In this document: positions 19,371-28,505 of the stretch, piece after piece
Layout: the number at the start of each line of letters is the position of its first letter
Position numbering within the stretch: the stretch's first letter is position 1
DNA from: Afipia sp.
GTDB taxonomy: Bacteria > Pseudomonadota > Alphaproteobacteria > Rhizobiales > Xanthobacteraceae
Reading direction: 5' to 3'
Assembly: GCA_024508675.1 (NCBI GenBank)
Contig: JANINQ010000011.1
Location: forward strand, 124,001-188,000
DNA length: 64,000 nucleotides
Made by a program: the position numbers and the translations under genes
Notes under the pieces: generated by a model
Seen by the model: only the letters and a program-made list of their open reading frames with translations
Databases searched by the model: none
What the model was told of the DNA's origin: nothing

Positions 19371-19603
19371 GGCTTTTCGCGCTGCACCAAAATGACCTGT
19401 GCGGCATTCCTTGAATCGCCCAAAAAGCGGCGTGCAAAACGCGGGTGGCGTTGCGTCAAGGGTATGATTTTGGCATTGTCCGCGCCGAATTGAGGCAGCT
19501 TTTCGCCTTTGAAGATGCATGCCTTCTTTTTTGCGCGCCCGGCCACCCTGTACGGCCTGTGGTGCGTTTCTGGGGAAACAGCAGGGGATCTGAGGCAACA
19601 TCA

Positions 19604-21718
19604 ATGACAGCACTATGGTTGATTGTGCTCGCGGGCGTGCTTTCTATCGTCTACGCCGCGTGGGCTACATCGTCGGTACTTGGGGCAGATGCGGGTAACG
19701 CCCGCATGCAGGAAATCGCAGCAGCGGTGCGTGAAGGTGCGCAGGCGTACCTGAAGCGCCAGTACATGACGATCGGACTCGTCGGCATCGTGATCTTCGC
19801 GCTGCTCGCTTACTTCCTCGGCATTCTCGTCGCAGTCGGCTTCCTGATCGGCGCGGTGCTGTCGGGCGCTGCGGGCTTCATCGGCATGAACGTCTCGGTT
19901 CGCGCCAACGTGCGCACCGCGCAGGCCGCGACCAAGTCGCTGGCTGGCGGCCTCGAACTCGCCTTCAAGGCAGGCGCGATCACGGGCCTGCTGGTTGCCG
20001 GCCTCGCGCTGCTCGGCGTCACCCTGTATTTCATCTACCTCACCAAGGGCGCTGGCCTTCCGGCCAACAGCCGCACCGTGGTTGACGCCCTCGTGGCTCT
20101 CGGCTTCGGCGCATCGCTGATCTCGATCTTCGCCCGTCTCGGCGGCGGCATCTTCACCAAGGGTGCGGACGTCGGCGGCGATCTCGTCGGCAAGGTTGAA
20201 GCCGGCATTCCGGAAGATGATCCGCGCAACCCGGCCACCATCGCCGACAACGTCGGTGACAACGTCGGCGACTGCGCCGGCATGGCTGCTGACCTGTTCG
20301 AGACCTATGCCGTGACCGCGGTCGCGACCATGGTTCTCGCGGCGATCTTCTTCGCCACGTCGCCACTGCTGGTGAACATGATGACGCTGCCGCTCGCCAT
20401 TGGCGGCATCTGCATCGTGACCTCGATCATCGGCACCTTCTTCGTGAAGCTCGGCGCCAGCCAGTCGATCATGGGCGCGCTCTACAAGGGCCTGATCGCC
20501 ACCGGCGTCCTGTCGCTGTTCGGCGTGGCTCTGGCGATCCACTATCTGGTCGGCTTCGGTCCGCTCGCGGGCGTGAAGTATACCGGCCTCGCACTGTTCG
20601 AGTGCGGCGTGGTCGGCCTCGCCGTTACCGGCCTGATCATCTGGATCACCGAATACTACACCGGCACCGATTTCCGCCCGGTGAAGTCTATCGCGCAGTC
20701 GTCGGTGACTGGTCACGGCACCAACGTGATCCAGGGCCTCGCCATCTCGATGGAATCGACGGCGCTTCCCGCCATCGTGATCATCGCGGGCATCCTGATC
20801 ACCTACAGCCTCGCGGGCTTGTTCGGAATCGCGATCGCGACCACCACCATGCTCGCTCTCGCCGGCATGATCGTCGCGCTCGACGCCTTCGGTCCGGTGA
20901 CGGACAACGCGGGCGGCATCGCGGAAATGGCAGGCCTTCCGAAGGAAGTGCGCAAGTCCACCGACGCGCTCGACGCCGTCGGCAACACCACCAAGGCGGT
21001 GACCAAGGGCTACGCCATCGGCTCCGCCGGTCTCGGCGCGCTGGTGCTGTTCGCGGCTTACAATGAAGACCTCAAGTTCTTCATTGCCTCCAAGAGCCCG
21101 TACTTCGTTGGCGTCGCGCCTGACTTCTCGCTGAACAATCCATACGTCGTGGTCGGCCTGCTGTTCGGCGGCCTGCTGCCGTATCTGTTTGGCGCGATGG
21201 GCATGACCGCTGTGGGCCGTGCTGCCGGTGCAATCGTTGAGGAAGTGCGTCGTCAGTTCCGCGAAAAGCCGGGCATCATGAAGGGCACCGACAAGCCGGA
21301 CTACGGCAAGGCCGTTGACCTTCTGACCCGTGCGGCGATCAAGGAAATGATCATCCCGTCACTGTTGCCGGTGCTGTCGCCGATTTTCGTCTACTTCGTG
21401 ATCTACGCGATCGCGGGTGGCGGAGCCGCCGGCAAGTCGGCTGCATTCTCGGCAGTCGGTGCAATGCTGCTCGGCGTGATCGTGACCGGTCTGTTCGTCG
21501 CGATCTCGATGACCTCGGGCGGCGGCGCATGGGACAACGCCAAGAAGTATATCGAGGACGGTCATCACGGTGGCAAGGGTTCGGATGCACACAAGGCAGC
21601 CGTGACCGGCGACACCGTTGGCGATCCCTACAAGGATACGGCAGGCCCTGCCGTGAACCCGATGATCAAGATCACCAACATCGTGGCGCTGCTGCTGCTT
21701 GCGATCCTGGCGCACTGA
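19604..21718 (+). CDS. hppA: membrane-bound proton-translocating pyrophosphatase
   Basis: The 704-residue integral membrane enzyme (about 16 helices) pumps protons using pyrophosphate hydrolysis. The substrate-binding loops are intact: [20 protein letters not shown] with [16 protein letters not shown], and DNAGGIAEM. The segment [10 protein letters not shown] has lysine at the position that marks K+-independent enzymes. ATG 19604 ([11 protein letters not shown]) starts directly in the first helix; the upstream open frame to 19445 is not conserved-looking. A strong terminator follows. Confidence 0.96.
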   Translation: MTALWLIVLAGVLSIVYAAWATSSVLGADAGNARMQEIAAAVREGAQAYLKRQYMTIGLVGIVIFALLAYFLGILVAVGFLIGAVLSGAAGFIGMNVSVRANVRTAQAATKSLAGGLELAFKAGAITGLLVAGLALLGVTLYFIYLTKGAGLPANSRTVVDALVALGFGASLISIFARLGGGIFTKGADVGGDLVGKVEAGIPEDDPRNPATIADNVGDNVGDCAGMAADLFETYAVTAVATMVLAAIFFATSPLLVNMMTLPLAIGGICIVTSIIGTFFVKLGASQSIMGALYKGLIATGVLSLFGVALAIHYLVGFGPLAGVKYTGLALFECGVVGLAVTGLIIWITEYYTGTDFRPVKSIAQSSVTGHGTNVIQGLAISMESTALPAIVIIAGILITYSLAGLFGIAIATTTMLALAGMIVALDAFGPVTDNAGGIAEMAGLPKEVRKSTDALDAVGNTTKAVTKGYAIGSAGLGALVLFAAYNEDLKFFIASKSPYFVGVAPDFSLNNPYVVVGLLFGGLLPYLFGAMGMTAVGRAAGAIVEEVRRQFREKPGIMKGTDKPDYGKAVDLLTRAAIKEMIIPSLLPVLSPIFVYFVIYAIAGGGAAGKSAAFSAVGAMLLGVIVTGLFVAISMTSGGGAWDNAKKYIEDGHHGGKGSDAHKAAVTGDTVGDPYKDTAGPAVNPMIKITNIVALLLLAILAH

Positions 21719-21739
21719 TCTTTCGAAGTTCCCAAACAC

Positions 21740-21774
21740 AAACCCCGCGACGCGAGTCGCGGGGTTTCTCTTTG
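21740..21774 (+). terminator. rho-independent terminator after hppA
   Basis: AAACCCCGCGAC (21740-21751), loop GCGA, GTCGCGGGGTTT (21756-21767), then CTCTTTG. The 12-bp perfect stem and T-rich tail lie 21 bases after the hppA stop. Confidence 0.9.
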
Positions 21775-21906
21775 CGCGGATGCCACACGTGATTGTTGCG
21801 ATTTGATGACAGATTGAAGTGTTGTCCACGCAGAAATTTATGGTCGTGGCGGAAACCCGATCAAGTTCGTGTGCGTTAATCCGCGTTGAACAGAGGGAGG
21901 CACCAC

Positions 21907-22059
21907 ATGGCAGCAGACGACGGCGATCCGTTCGAGCAGGGGAAACTCGCGCGGTTCAATAATGAGCCACACGACAATCCCTATCCTGAGAACACCGAGC
22001 AGCATCAGCGCTGGGAAGCAGGCTACAGATTCGTCGAGCAAGGGCTGATGTCGGTGTGA
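21907..22059 (+). CDS. small Rmf/CrpP-like protein, 50 aa
   Basis: The 50-residue protein starts at ATG 21907 behind a good ribosome binding site (GGGAGGCACCAC). It has the spaced pattern of the ribosome modulation factor/CrpP-like family: FEQGKLARF, then NPYPENTEQHQRWEAGYRF. In that family an N-terminal G-x-x-A helix is followed by a Pro-Tyr turn and a W-x-x-G-(W/Y) helix. Rmf promotes ribosome hibernation in E. coli; function here is inferred from the pattern only. A hairpin terminator follows at once. Confidence 0.6.
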   Translation: MAADDGDPFEQGKLARFNNEPHDNPYPENTEQHQRWEAGYRFVEQGLMSV

Positions 22060-22074
22060 CCGCCTGTATTCAAG

Positions 22075-22110
22075 GAAAAACGGCCGCCTTAACGGCGGCC
22101 GTTTTATTTG
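22075..22110. terminator. bidirectional hairpin terminator
   Basis: AAAACGGCCGCC, a 5-base loop TTAAC, then GGCGGCCGTTTT followed by ATTTG. The stem is perfect, with A runs on the left and T runs on the right. It can therefore stop both the small gene on the plus strand and the convergent Bug-type gene on the minus strand. Confidence 0.88.
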
Positions 22111-22127
22111 TGCCGTGGATGTCCGCC

Positions 22128-23129
22128 TCAGTTGACGTCCATCTTCAGGCCTTCCTTGTTGATGATGCCTGCGAACTTCTTGATCTCGGCATCGATGAAG
22201 GCCGCGTACTGTTCCGGTGTTCCATAGTCAGGCACGGCGCCCATCGCGGCGATGTTCTTCTTGATGTCGTCGCGCTCCAGCATTTTTTTGATCTCTGCGT
22301 TGTACGCATCCATGATCGGGCGCGGTGTGCCGGCCTGCATGAACATGCCGAACCATGAAGAGACATCGAAGTTGGCAAGCTCCGGCGCGCTCTCGCGCAT
22401 GGTCGGAATGTTGGGCGCCTTGAAGCTGCGTTCGGGCGTCGTCACAGCCAGTGCGATGAGTTTTCCATCCTCCGTTTGCGGCAAGGATGGGTACAGGTTG
22501 TCGAACAGGATCGCGACGTCGCCGCCGAGCGCGCCGGTGAGCGCAGGACCCGCGCCGCGGAACGGGATGTGAGTCATCTTCACGCCGGTCAATTGCAGGA
22601 ACCAGACGGCGGTGAGATGTGGGCTTTGTCCGACACCTGATGAGCCGTAATTCAGCTTGTCCGGATTGGCCTTGAGGAAGGCGATCAGTTCCTTGATCGA
22701 CTTGATGCCGCTCGACGGATGCGCGGAGACGATATTAGGAATGCGGATCGCATTGCTGAGCGGCTGAAGCTGCTCCGGCTTGTAGGGCAGGGAACGGAAG
22801 ATGCTGTAGGCGACTGCGTTCGGTCCCGGATTGCCGACGAGGATCGTATTGCCGTCCGGCTTCTGCTGCACGTAGTAGGCGGTGCCGATGGTACCGCCGC
22901 CGCCGGATTTATTTTCCACGACAGCGGAGATGCCCCATGCCTGCTGCAGATGCTGCGCGAGATAGCGGCCGATCACGTCGGTGCTGCCGCCGGGGGCTGC
23001 CGGCACGATGATCCGGACCGTGTCGGTCGGACGCCACTCGGCTGATTTTGCCGGTCGTGGCCAGAGCGGGCTTGTTGAAAGAGCTGCAGCGCCTGACAGC
23101 ACGGCGCGGCGAGACAGTGAACGCGTCAT
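22128..23129 (-). CDS. Bug/TctC-family periplasmic substrate-binding protein
   Basis: This 333-residue extracytoplasmic solute receptor belongs to the large Bug (TctC-like) family. Its N-terminus SLSRRAVLSGAAAL looks like a twin-arginine signal, with cleavage near AKSAEW. Family signatures are RIIVPAAPGGSTDVIGR, VENKSGGGGTIGT, and VGNPGPNAV. Members bind carboxylates and either feed tripartite transporters or work as orphans; no TctAB genes are nearby, so this one is an orphan. GGGAGG precedes ATG 23129. Confidence 0.9.
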   Translation of the reverse strand: MTRSLSRRAVLSGAAALSTSPLWPRPAKSAEWRPTDTVRIIVPAAPGGSTDVIGRYLAQHLQQAWGISAVVENKSGGGGTIGTAYYVQQKPDGNTILVGNPGPNAVAYSIFRSLPYKPEQLQPLSNAIRIPNIVSAHPSSGIKSIKELIAFLKANPDKLNYGSSGVGQSPHLTAVWFLQLTGVKMTHIPFRGAGPALTGALGGDVAILFDNLYPSLPQTEDGKLIALAVTTPERSFKAPNIPTMRESAPELANFDVSSWFGMFMQAGTPRPIMDAYNAEIKKMLERDDIKKNIAAMGAVPDYGTPEQYAAFIDAEIKKFAGIINKEGLKMDVN

Positions 23130-23282
23130 CGGTAACCTCCCAGCTACATCTCGTTATCGAGATCTTGTTGGAAGGAACCGTAGCGGGCGCGTTCTGCTGC
23201 GGCAAGCGTAGCTGTTACGCCTTGATGCGCCGGTGTTTCGCTGAGCAAAATACCGGCGATCGGGCGGCCGGCAGATGTGGAA

Positions 23283-23759
23283 TCAGCGCGGGCTGAGCAG
23301 CTTGAAGATCGGCGTCAGGTAGCTCATTTCCTGACCGCTGGTCGGCGTGGTGCGGCTGATGAAGTCGAAGATCTTGCCGTCCTGCAGTCCGTAATTGGCG
23401 ACGCGCTGGACCGTGCGGTTCTTGTCGAAATAGATCGCGATCACCCGTTGGTCGATCACCTGCTGCTGCATGAACGCGACTTTCCGCTCCGAGCGCTGCG
23501 AGATGTAATAGAACACCTCACCGCTGAGGGTGGCGACAGTGGAGGGCGTCCCCATCACGATCAGAACCTGATCCTGGCTGGCGCCAATCGGAATTTGCTC
23601 GAGAGCGCCGGGGGGCAGAATGTAGCCCTTCTGGAACTGCTCGCCGGTGCAGGCCGCCAGAAGGCCGCACGTCAGGGCGACGGCTGCGGCTCCTCGCAGG
23701 CGCGTGACGAACCGCGGCGTACCGGCGATCTGAAGACCGGGCTGTCTGGAAACAGTCAT
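23283..23759 (-). CDS. bamE: outer membrane protein assembly lipoprotein BamE
   Basis: The 158-residue lipoprotein has a lipobox LLAAC (Cys37) after an extended N-terminus and the SmpA/OmlA fold: GYILPPGALEQIPIGASQDQ, then VLIVMGTPST and VFYYISQR. BamE is an accessory lipoprotein of the BAM complex inserting beta-barrel proteins into the outer membrane. It is divergent from the cytochrome chaperone gene, as in related genomes. Confidence 0.88.
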   Translation of the reverse strand: MTVSRQPGLQIAGTPRFVTRLRGAAAVALTCGLLAACTGEQFQKGYILPPGALEQIPIGASQDQVLIVMGTPSTVATLSGEVFYYISQRSERKVAFMQQQVIDQRVIAIYFDKNRTVQRVANYGLQDGKIFDFISRTTPTSGQEMSYLTPIFKLLSPR

Positions 23760-23899
23760 GTCTGACCTGGCCTTCCTCTTGCGTCTTGCCTATTGCATCG
23801 GTTTGAGCGTTGACGTACCGGGCAGGGCTTCCGATTTCAATATATCGACGCCTCCGAAACGATCAGGTATCGCTTCCGGCCTCGACGTGGAACCCAAAA

Positions 23900-24454
23900 A
23901 TGCTTTGGCCATTCAATCGCTTCAGGAACCCCACCGTCCCGCGCGGCACCATTGAAGCCATCTATGGCATGATCGTGGCGCAAGCGCGAGAACCGGCGTT
24001 TTACGCGGAGCTTGGGGTGCGGGACACGGTTAATGGCCGATTCGACATGCTGATCCTGCATCTGTGGCTGGTGCTGCGCCGATTGCAGCCAGTGGATGGC
24101 GGCAATGGCCTGTCGCAGGCGCTTTTCGATCATTTCTGCGCCGATATGGACGACAATCTCCGCGAGATGGGGGTTGGCGACCTGACCGTGCCGAAGCGCA
24201 TGCAGGCCTTTGGCGAAGCATTTTACGGGCGTTCCGCCGCCTATGACCTGGCTTTCGCCGCTGGCGACGAAGACCTCGCTCAAGCCCTCTCCAAGAATGT
24301 CTTCAACGGCGAGGCAATGGCGAATGCCCGAATTCTTGCGGCCTATGTTCGCGAAGCCAGCGACCGCCTCGCTGCGGTTGACGACGGGGCCATCCGCAAG
24401 GGAGCATGGACCTTTCCCAAGCCTGCAGCAGCTCTCCCGGGTGGTGTGTCATGA
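23900..24454 (+). CDS. ubiquinol-cytochrome c chaperone family protein (CBP3-like)
   Basis: The 184-residue protein matches the bacterial homologues of mitochondrial Cbp3, which help assemble cytochrome bc1. Typical segments are IEAIYGMIVAQAREPAFYAEL, GRFDMLILHLWLVLRRL and GDLTVPKRMQAFGEAFYGR. The start at ATG 23900 (MLWPFNRF) is preferred over the upstream open frame. The stop overlaps the next gene in ATGA. Confidence 0.85.
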   Translation: MLWPFNRFRNPTVPRGTIEAIYGMIVAQAREPAFYAELGVRDTVNGRFDMLILHLWLVLRRLQPVDGGNGLSQALFDHFCADMDDNLREMGVGDLTVPKRMQAFGEAFYGRSAAYDLAFAAGDEDLAQALSKNVFNGEAMANARILAAYVREASDRLAAVDDGAIRKGAWTFPKPAAALPGGVS

Positions 24455-25041
24455 GCAGGTCTGGTCCAATGCCCGATAGCAGTCGCCCGTGGAGCTTCCC
24501 CGTTCTGGTGAGTCAGTTGCCGGAGGCGGGACTGCATCAGGTGCTGGAAACCACCCCGACACAGCGCAGCCTGCTGGCCACCGCGGCAGGCGTGAATACG
24601 GTGCTGAAGGCCGAGGCGAGCCTCGATGTCGTTCCCGAGGCCGGGGGCCGCGTGCATGTATCGGGCACCGTGCGGGCGAGGGTGGAGCAGACCTGCGTTG
24701 TATCGCTCGAACCCGTCGAAAACGACGTGGAAGAGCCCATCGAGGTCACGTTCGCGCCGCCCGAGCAGATCGCGGCCACACCAAAGTCCGTTCAGAAAGA
24801 GCAGGGTGACGAGGCGGAGATTCCCGATCCACCCGAGGCCATCGTCAATGGCGCCATCGATCTGGGGAAGCTCGCGACGGAGTTTCTGGTTCTGGGAATA
24901 GATCCCTACCCGCGGAAGCCGGGGGCCGCCTTTGTATCCCCCGAAACCCCTGCGGACCCGGACGAGCATCCGTTCGCGGCCCTGAGAGCCCTCAAGGATG
25001 CTCCAGGCGGCCCGAAGGGCAAAAAACCCAAGGGGAAGTGA
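24451..25041 (+). CDS. DUF177 (YceD-like) protein
   Basis: The 196-residue protein has the DUF177 core: RPWSFPVLVSQLP, a beta-rich middle, VRARVEQTCVVSLEPVENDVE and DLGKLATEFLVLGIDPYPRK, with a Lys-rich tail. YceD-type proteins are linked to 23S rRNA and ribosome assembly and usually precede rpmF or plsX. Here it precedes plsX, with rpmF absent from the window, as in other Rhizobiales. It overlaps the chaperone gene by ATGA. Confidence 0.85.
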   Translation: MSRSGPMPDSSRPWSFPVLVSQLPEAGLHQVLETTPTQRSLLATAAGVNTVLKAEASLDVVPEAGGRVHVSGTVRARVEQTCVVSLEPVENDVEEPIEVTFAPPEQIAATPKSVQKEQGDEAEIPDPPEAIVNGAIDLGKLATEFLVLGIDPYPRKPGAAFVSPETPADPDEHPFAALRALKDAPGGPKGKKPKGK

Positions 25042-25238
25042 CTCCCTCGCGGCGCGCGCTTGACCGAAGCCGTGGTCTGGGTCAAGCCGTTGTATCGCAC
25101 TACAAAAACGCTATTGTCGCTGCCCGGCTGGGGTTGTGCTCACATAGCTAGACTTCCGCCCACCGCCATCGGCAACGATGGTTTCCAGCTCGCGGCCAGT
25201 CATCTCAAAGCCGCAACGATCAGGTTTCCGGAACGCTT

Positions 25239-26300
25239 ATGCCGCAAAAGGTTCGAATCGCGCTTGACGCCATGGGCGGCGATTTCGGTGCATCGGTCGT
25301 TGTCCCCGGCGCGGCGCTCGCATTGATGCGGCATACCGACGTCGAATTCCTGATGGTCGGCGACAGCGCACTGATCAACAGCCAGCTCGATGCCCATCCG
25401 GCACTCAAGGCCGTCTCAAAGGTGATCCACGCGGATATCGCCATCAGCATGGATGAGAAGCCGAGCCAGGCTCTGCGCCGCGGCCGCAAGTCGTCGTCGA
25501 TGTGGCTGGCCATCGATGCTGTGAAGCATGGTCAGGCCGATGTGGCTGTGTCCGCCGGCAACACCGGCGCGCTCATGGCCATGTCGCGGCTGAACCTGCG
25601 GATGATGCCCGGCATCGACCGTCCCGCCATCGCTGCGGTCTGGCCGACGGTGCGCGGGGAATCCGTGGTGCTCGACGTCGGCGCATCCATTGGTGGCGAT
25701 GCCCGGCACCTTGCCTCGCTGGCGATCATGGGCAGCGCGATGGCGCGGGTCCTGTTCGATCTCGAACGGCCGACGGTCGGCCTGCTCAATATCGGCGTCG
25801 AGGAAGTCAAGGGCGTCGAGGAAGTGCGCGGAGCCGCCGAACTGCTGCGGGCCATGAACCCGCCCCAGCTAGAATTCATCGGCTTTGTCGAAGGCGACGG
25901 CATCGGCAAGGGCGCCGCGGATGTCATCGTCACGGAAGGGTTCAGCGGCAACATCGCGTTGAAGACCGCCGAAGGCACGGCCCGGCAGATCGCGGAATAT
26001 CTGCGCAGCGCCATGGGCCGGACCTGGCGCTCCAAGCTCGGCTACATCTTCGCGCGCGGCGCCTTCAATGCCCTGCGGGACAAGATGGACCCCCGCAAGG
26101 TCAATGGTGGCGTCTTCCTCGGGTTGAACGGCGTCGTCATCAAGAGCCATGGCGGCACCGATGCCGAAGGTTTTGCCTCGGCCGTTGAGGTTGGCTATGA
26201 CATGGTCCGCTACGATCTCCTGCCCAAGATCAATCAAACACTCAACCGCGACGGCCACGCTCTTTCGATCGTGCCGAATGCGCAGGAGGCTGTCTCGTGA
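25239..26300 (+). CDS. plsX: phosphate acyltransferase PlsX
   Basis: The 353-residue peripheral membrane enzyme converts acyl-ACP and phosphate to acyl phosphate for phospholipid synthesis. The start [12 protein letters not shown] and later [20 protein letters not shown] and [17 protein letters not shown] are family motifs. It overlaps fabH by 4 bases (GTGA), so the two are coupled. Confidence 0.95.
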   Translation: MPQKVRIALDAMGGDFGASVVVPGAALALMRHTDVEFLMVGDSALINSQLDAHPALKAVSKVIHADIAISMDEKPSQALRRGRKSSSMWLAIDAVKHGQADVAVSAGNTGALMAMSRLNLRMMPGIDRPAIAAVWPTVRGESVVLDVGASIGGDARHLASLAIMGSAMARVLFDLERPTVGLLNIGVEEVKGVEEVRGAAELLRAMNPPQLEFIGFVEGDGIGKGAADVIVTEGFSGNIALKTAEGTARQIAEYLRSAMGRTWRSKLGYIFARGAFNALRDKMDPRKVNGGVFLGLNGVVIKSHGGTDAEGFASAVEVGYDMVRYDLLPKINQTLNRDGHALSIVPNAQEAVS

Positions 26301-27274
26301 CTTTGATGCGTTCGGTTGTGCTCGGCCATGGTGCTTACTTGCCGGAGCGCGTTCTGACCAATGCCGAACTGGCGAAGATGGTCGATACCTCGGATGAGTG
26401 GATCGTCCAGCGCACCGGCATCAAGGAGCGCCACATCGCTGCGGATGGCGAGTTCACCTCCCATCTCGGCCTGAAAGCGGCGCAGGCGGCGATCGCCAAC
26501 GCCGGGATCGACGCGCAATCGATTGATCTGATCGTGCTGGCGACCTCGACGCCGGACAATACGTTTCCCGCGACCGCGGTGGCGATCCAGAACGGGCTCG
26601 GCATCAATCACGGCGCGGCGTTCGATCTGCAGGCTGTGTGCACCGGCTTCATCTTCGCGCTGGCAACGGCCGACAACTTCCTCAAAAGCGGCGCATTCAA
26701 GCGCGCGCTGGTGATCGGTGCTGAAACATTTTCACGTATCCTCGACTGGAATGACCGAGGAACCTGCGTGCTGTTCGGTGACGGTGCGGGCGCGCTGATC
26801 CTGGAGGCGCAGCCGCAGGCGGGGACCACAGCCGATCGCGGCATCCTGACCACGCATCTGCGTTCGGACGGCCGGCACAAGGACAAGTTGTTCGTGGACG
26901 GCGGTCCGTCCAGCACCCAGACGGTCGGACATCTTCGGATGGAAGGCCGCGAAGTGTTCAAGCATGCGGTCGGCATGATCACGGATGTCATCGTGGATGC
27001 CTTCAATGCGACCGGTACGACGGCTGACGATGTAGACTGGCTGGTTCCCCACCAGGCCAACAAGCGCATCATCGATGCGTCTGCGAAGAAGCTGCATATT
27101 GCGCCGCAGAAAGTCGTTCTGACGGTCGATCGCCATGGCAACACGTCGGCGGCATCCATTCCGCTGGCTCTTGCTGCAGCCGTCGATGACGGGCGCATCA
27201 AGAAGAACGACCTTTTGATGCTTGAGGCGATGGGCGGTGGCTTCACCTGGGGATCGGCACTCTTGCGCTGGTGA
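26297..27274 (+). CDS. fabH: 3-oxoacyl-ACP synthase III (KAS III)
   Basis: The 325-residue condensing enzyme starts fatty acid synthesis from acetyl-CoA and malonyl-ACP. The catalytic triad is complete: Cys115 in LQAVCTGF, His in [11 protein letters not shown], and Asn in RHGNTSAAS. It starts at GTG 26297 overlapping plsX, or at ATG 26306. The C-terminal [13 protein letters not shown] is standard. Confidence 0.96.
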   Translation: MTLMRSVVLGHGAYLPERVLTNAELAKMVDTSDEWIVQRTGIKERHIAADGEFTSHLGLKAAQAAIANAGIDAQSIDLIVLATSTPDNTFPATAVAIQNGLGINHGAAFDLQAVCTGFIFALATADNFLKSGAFKRALVIGAETFSRILDWNDRGTCVLFGDGAGALILEAQPQAGTTADRGILTTHLRSDGRHKDKLFVDGGPSSTQTVGHLRMEGREVFKHAVGMITDVIVDAFNATGTTADDVDWLVPHQANKRIIDASAKKLHIAPQKVVLTVDRHGNTSAASIPLALAAAVDDGRIKKNDLLMLEAMGGGFTWGSALLRW

Positions 27275-27404
27275 GGTTTTTGCTAAAGTCTGGCGCAAAT
27301 TGAAAACGAATTCATGCTGTTGCATCGATGAGTAAGGTTGACCCTCGGTCGCTAAGCTCATAATTTCAGAACACAATATTTTTTCGCCGTGAGCGGGGCA
27401 GGCG

Positions 27405-27734
27405 ATGACCGGAACCGGGAAGACAGTCACACGCGTTGATCTGTGCGAAGCCGTCTACCAAAAGGTAGGGCTGTCGCGTACGGAGTCGTCCGCGTTCGTG
27501 GAACTTGTATTGAAGGAAATCACCGACTGCCTTGAGAAGGGCGAGACGGTGAAGCTCTCGTCTTTCGGCTCGTTCATGGTGCGAAAGAAGGGCCAGCGTA
27601 TCGGCCGCAATCCAAAGACCGGAACGGAAGTGCCTATCTCGCCGCGCCGGGTTATGGTGTTCAAGCCATCTGCGATTCTTAAGCAGCGTATCAACGGGAA
27701 TGGCAGCGAAGGCGCCAACGGCGCTGGTGACTGA
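27405..27734 (+). CDS. ihfA: integration host factor, alpha subunit
   Basis: The 109-residue DNA-bending protein has the HU/IHF fold: [20 protein letters not shown], then [20 protein letters not shown] and the intercalating-proline arm [12 protein letters not shown]. It pairs with IHF-beta encoded elsewhere. The plsX-fabH-ihfA-merR order is conserved. IHF is also a cofactor for integration of many phages, such as the prophage downstream. Confidence 0.95.
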   Translation: MTGTGKTVTRVDLCEAVYQKVGLSRTESSAFVELVLKEITDCLEKGETVKLSSFGSFMVRKKGQRIGRNPKTGTEVPISPRRVMVFKPSAILKQRINGNGSEGANGAGD

Positions 27735-27771
27735 CTTTTAGAACGGTGGCTTTCAACGGGGAGCCCTGCAT

Positions 27772-28428
27772 TTGGACAAGGCGCCGGACGCGTTTCGGAC
27801 AATCAGCGAGGTTGCCGACGACCTCGATGTGCCACAGCACGTCCTGAGGTTCTGGGAGACGCGTTTCACCCAGATCAAACCGATGAAGCGGAGCGGCGGC
27901 CGTCGCTATTATCGCCCCGACGACGTCAATCTGTTACGCGGCATCCGCCGGCTGCTTTACGGCGAGGGCTATACCATTCGCGGTGTGCAGCGCATTTTGC
28001 GCGAGCACGGGATCAAGTCCGTCCAGAGCCTGACAGACGGTTCCGCCGATCATGCCAAGGCCCTGTTTGACGGCCCGTCGTTCGATGCCGAGAAGGACGA
28101 TCACGCTCCGGACGTGGCTGAGTTCGAAGACGAGGCTGACGAAGAGGTTGAGGCTGACGAAGCCGCCGATGAGCAGGAGGACAGCCATTCATCGCCGTTG
28201 TCGCTACGCGATCTGGGACCTCCTCTGTCCGACCTGACGCCCCCGAAAGCTGTGGTGGCCAAGCCGGTTCAGCCCGGCCCTGCCAATGGCTCGTCCGGTG
28301 CAGAGGCCTATGCGCCGCCGAACATCCGGAAGAATGCGCGACCGATGGATCGTGGCAAGCTCCAGACGGCCCTTGATGACCTGATCGGAGCGAGAGCCCT
28401 GATCGATCAGGTGCTGAAGGATAGCTAA
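27772..28428 (+). CDS. MerR-family transcriptional regulator
   Basis: The 218-residue protein has a MerR-type winged helix at the N-terminus: [20 protein letters not shown], then [20 protein letters not shown] and the wing [14 protein letters not shown]. An acidic low-complexity region (about residues 105-140, rich in Asp/Glu) and a C-terminal segment follow, with no cysteine sensor. The start is TTG 27772 with GGGGAG upstream. The target is unknown; the ihfA-merR pairing is conserved. Confidence 0.88.
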   Translation: MDKAPDAFRTISEVADDLDVPQHVLRFWETRFTQIKPMKRSGGRRYYRPDDVNLLRGIRRLLYGEGYTIRGVQRILREHGIKSVQSLTDGSADHAKALFDGPSFDAEKDDHAPDVAEFEDEADEEVEADEAADEQEDSHSSPLSLRDLGPPLSDLTPPKAVVAKPVQPGPANGSSGAEAYAPPNIRKNARPMDRGKLQTALDDLIGARALIDQVLKDS

Positions 28429-28505
28429 CGGTCACACGACGCCAGACAGTCGGGCGGCAGCGCAGCCGGGTCGCTGTGCCTTGTTGGCGTCACCGCGCTG
28501 TGCGC

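Noticed and set aside
19613-20716. 367-codon minus-strand frame opposite hppA
   Set aside because: Charged shadow product of the antisense frame; no start signal, and hppA is intact on the other strand.
28429-28500. tRNA-Pro-like sequence after the MerR gene (GCAGCGCAGCCGGG)
   Set aside because: Only a D-arm-like string is present; no acceptor, anticodon or T arm can be built.
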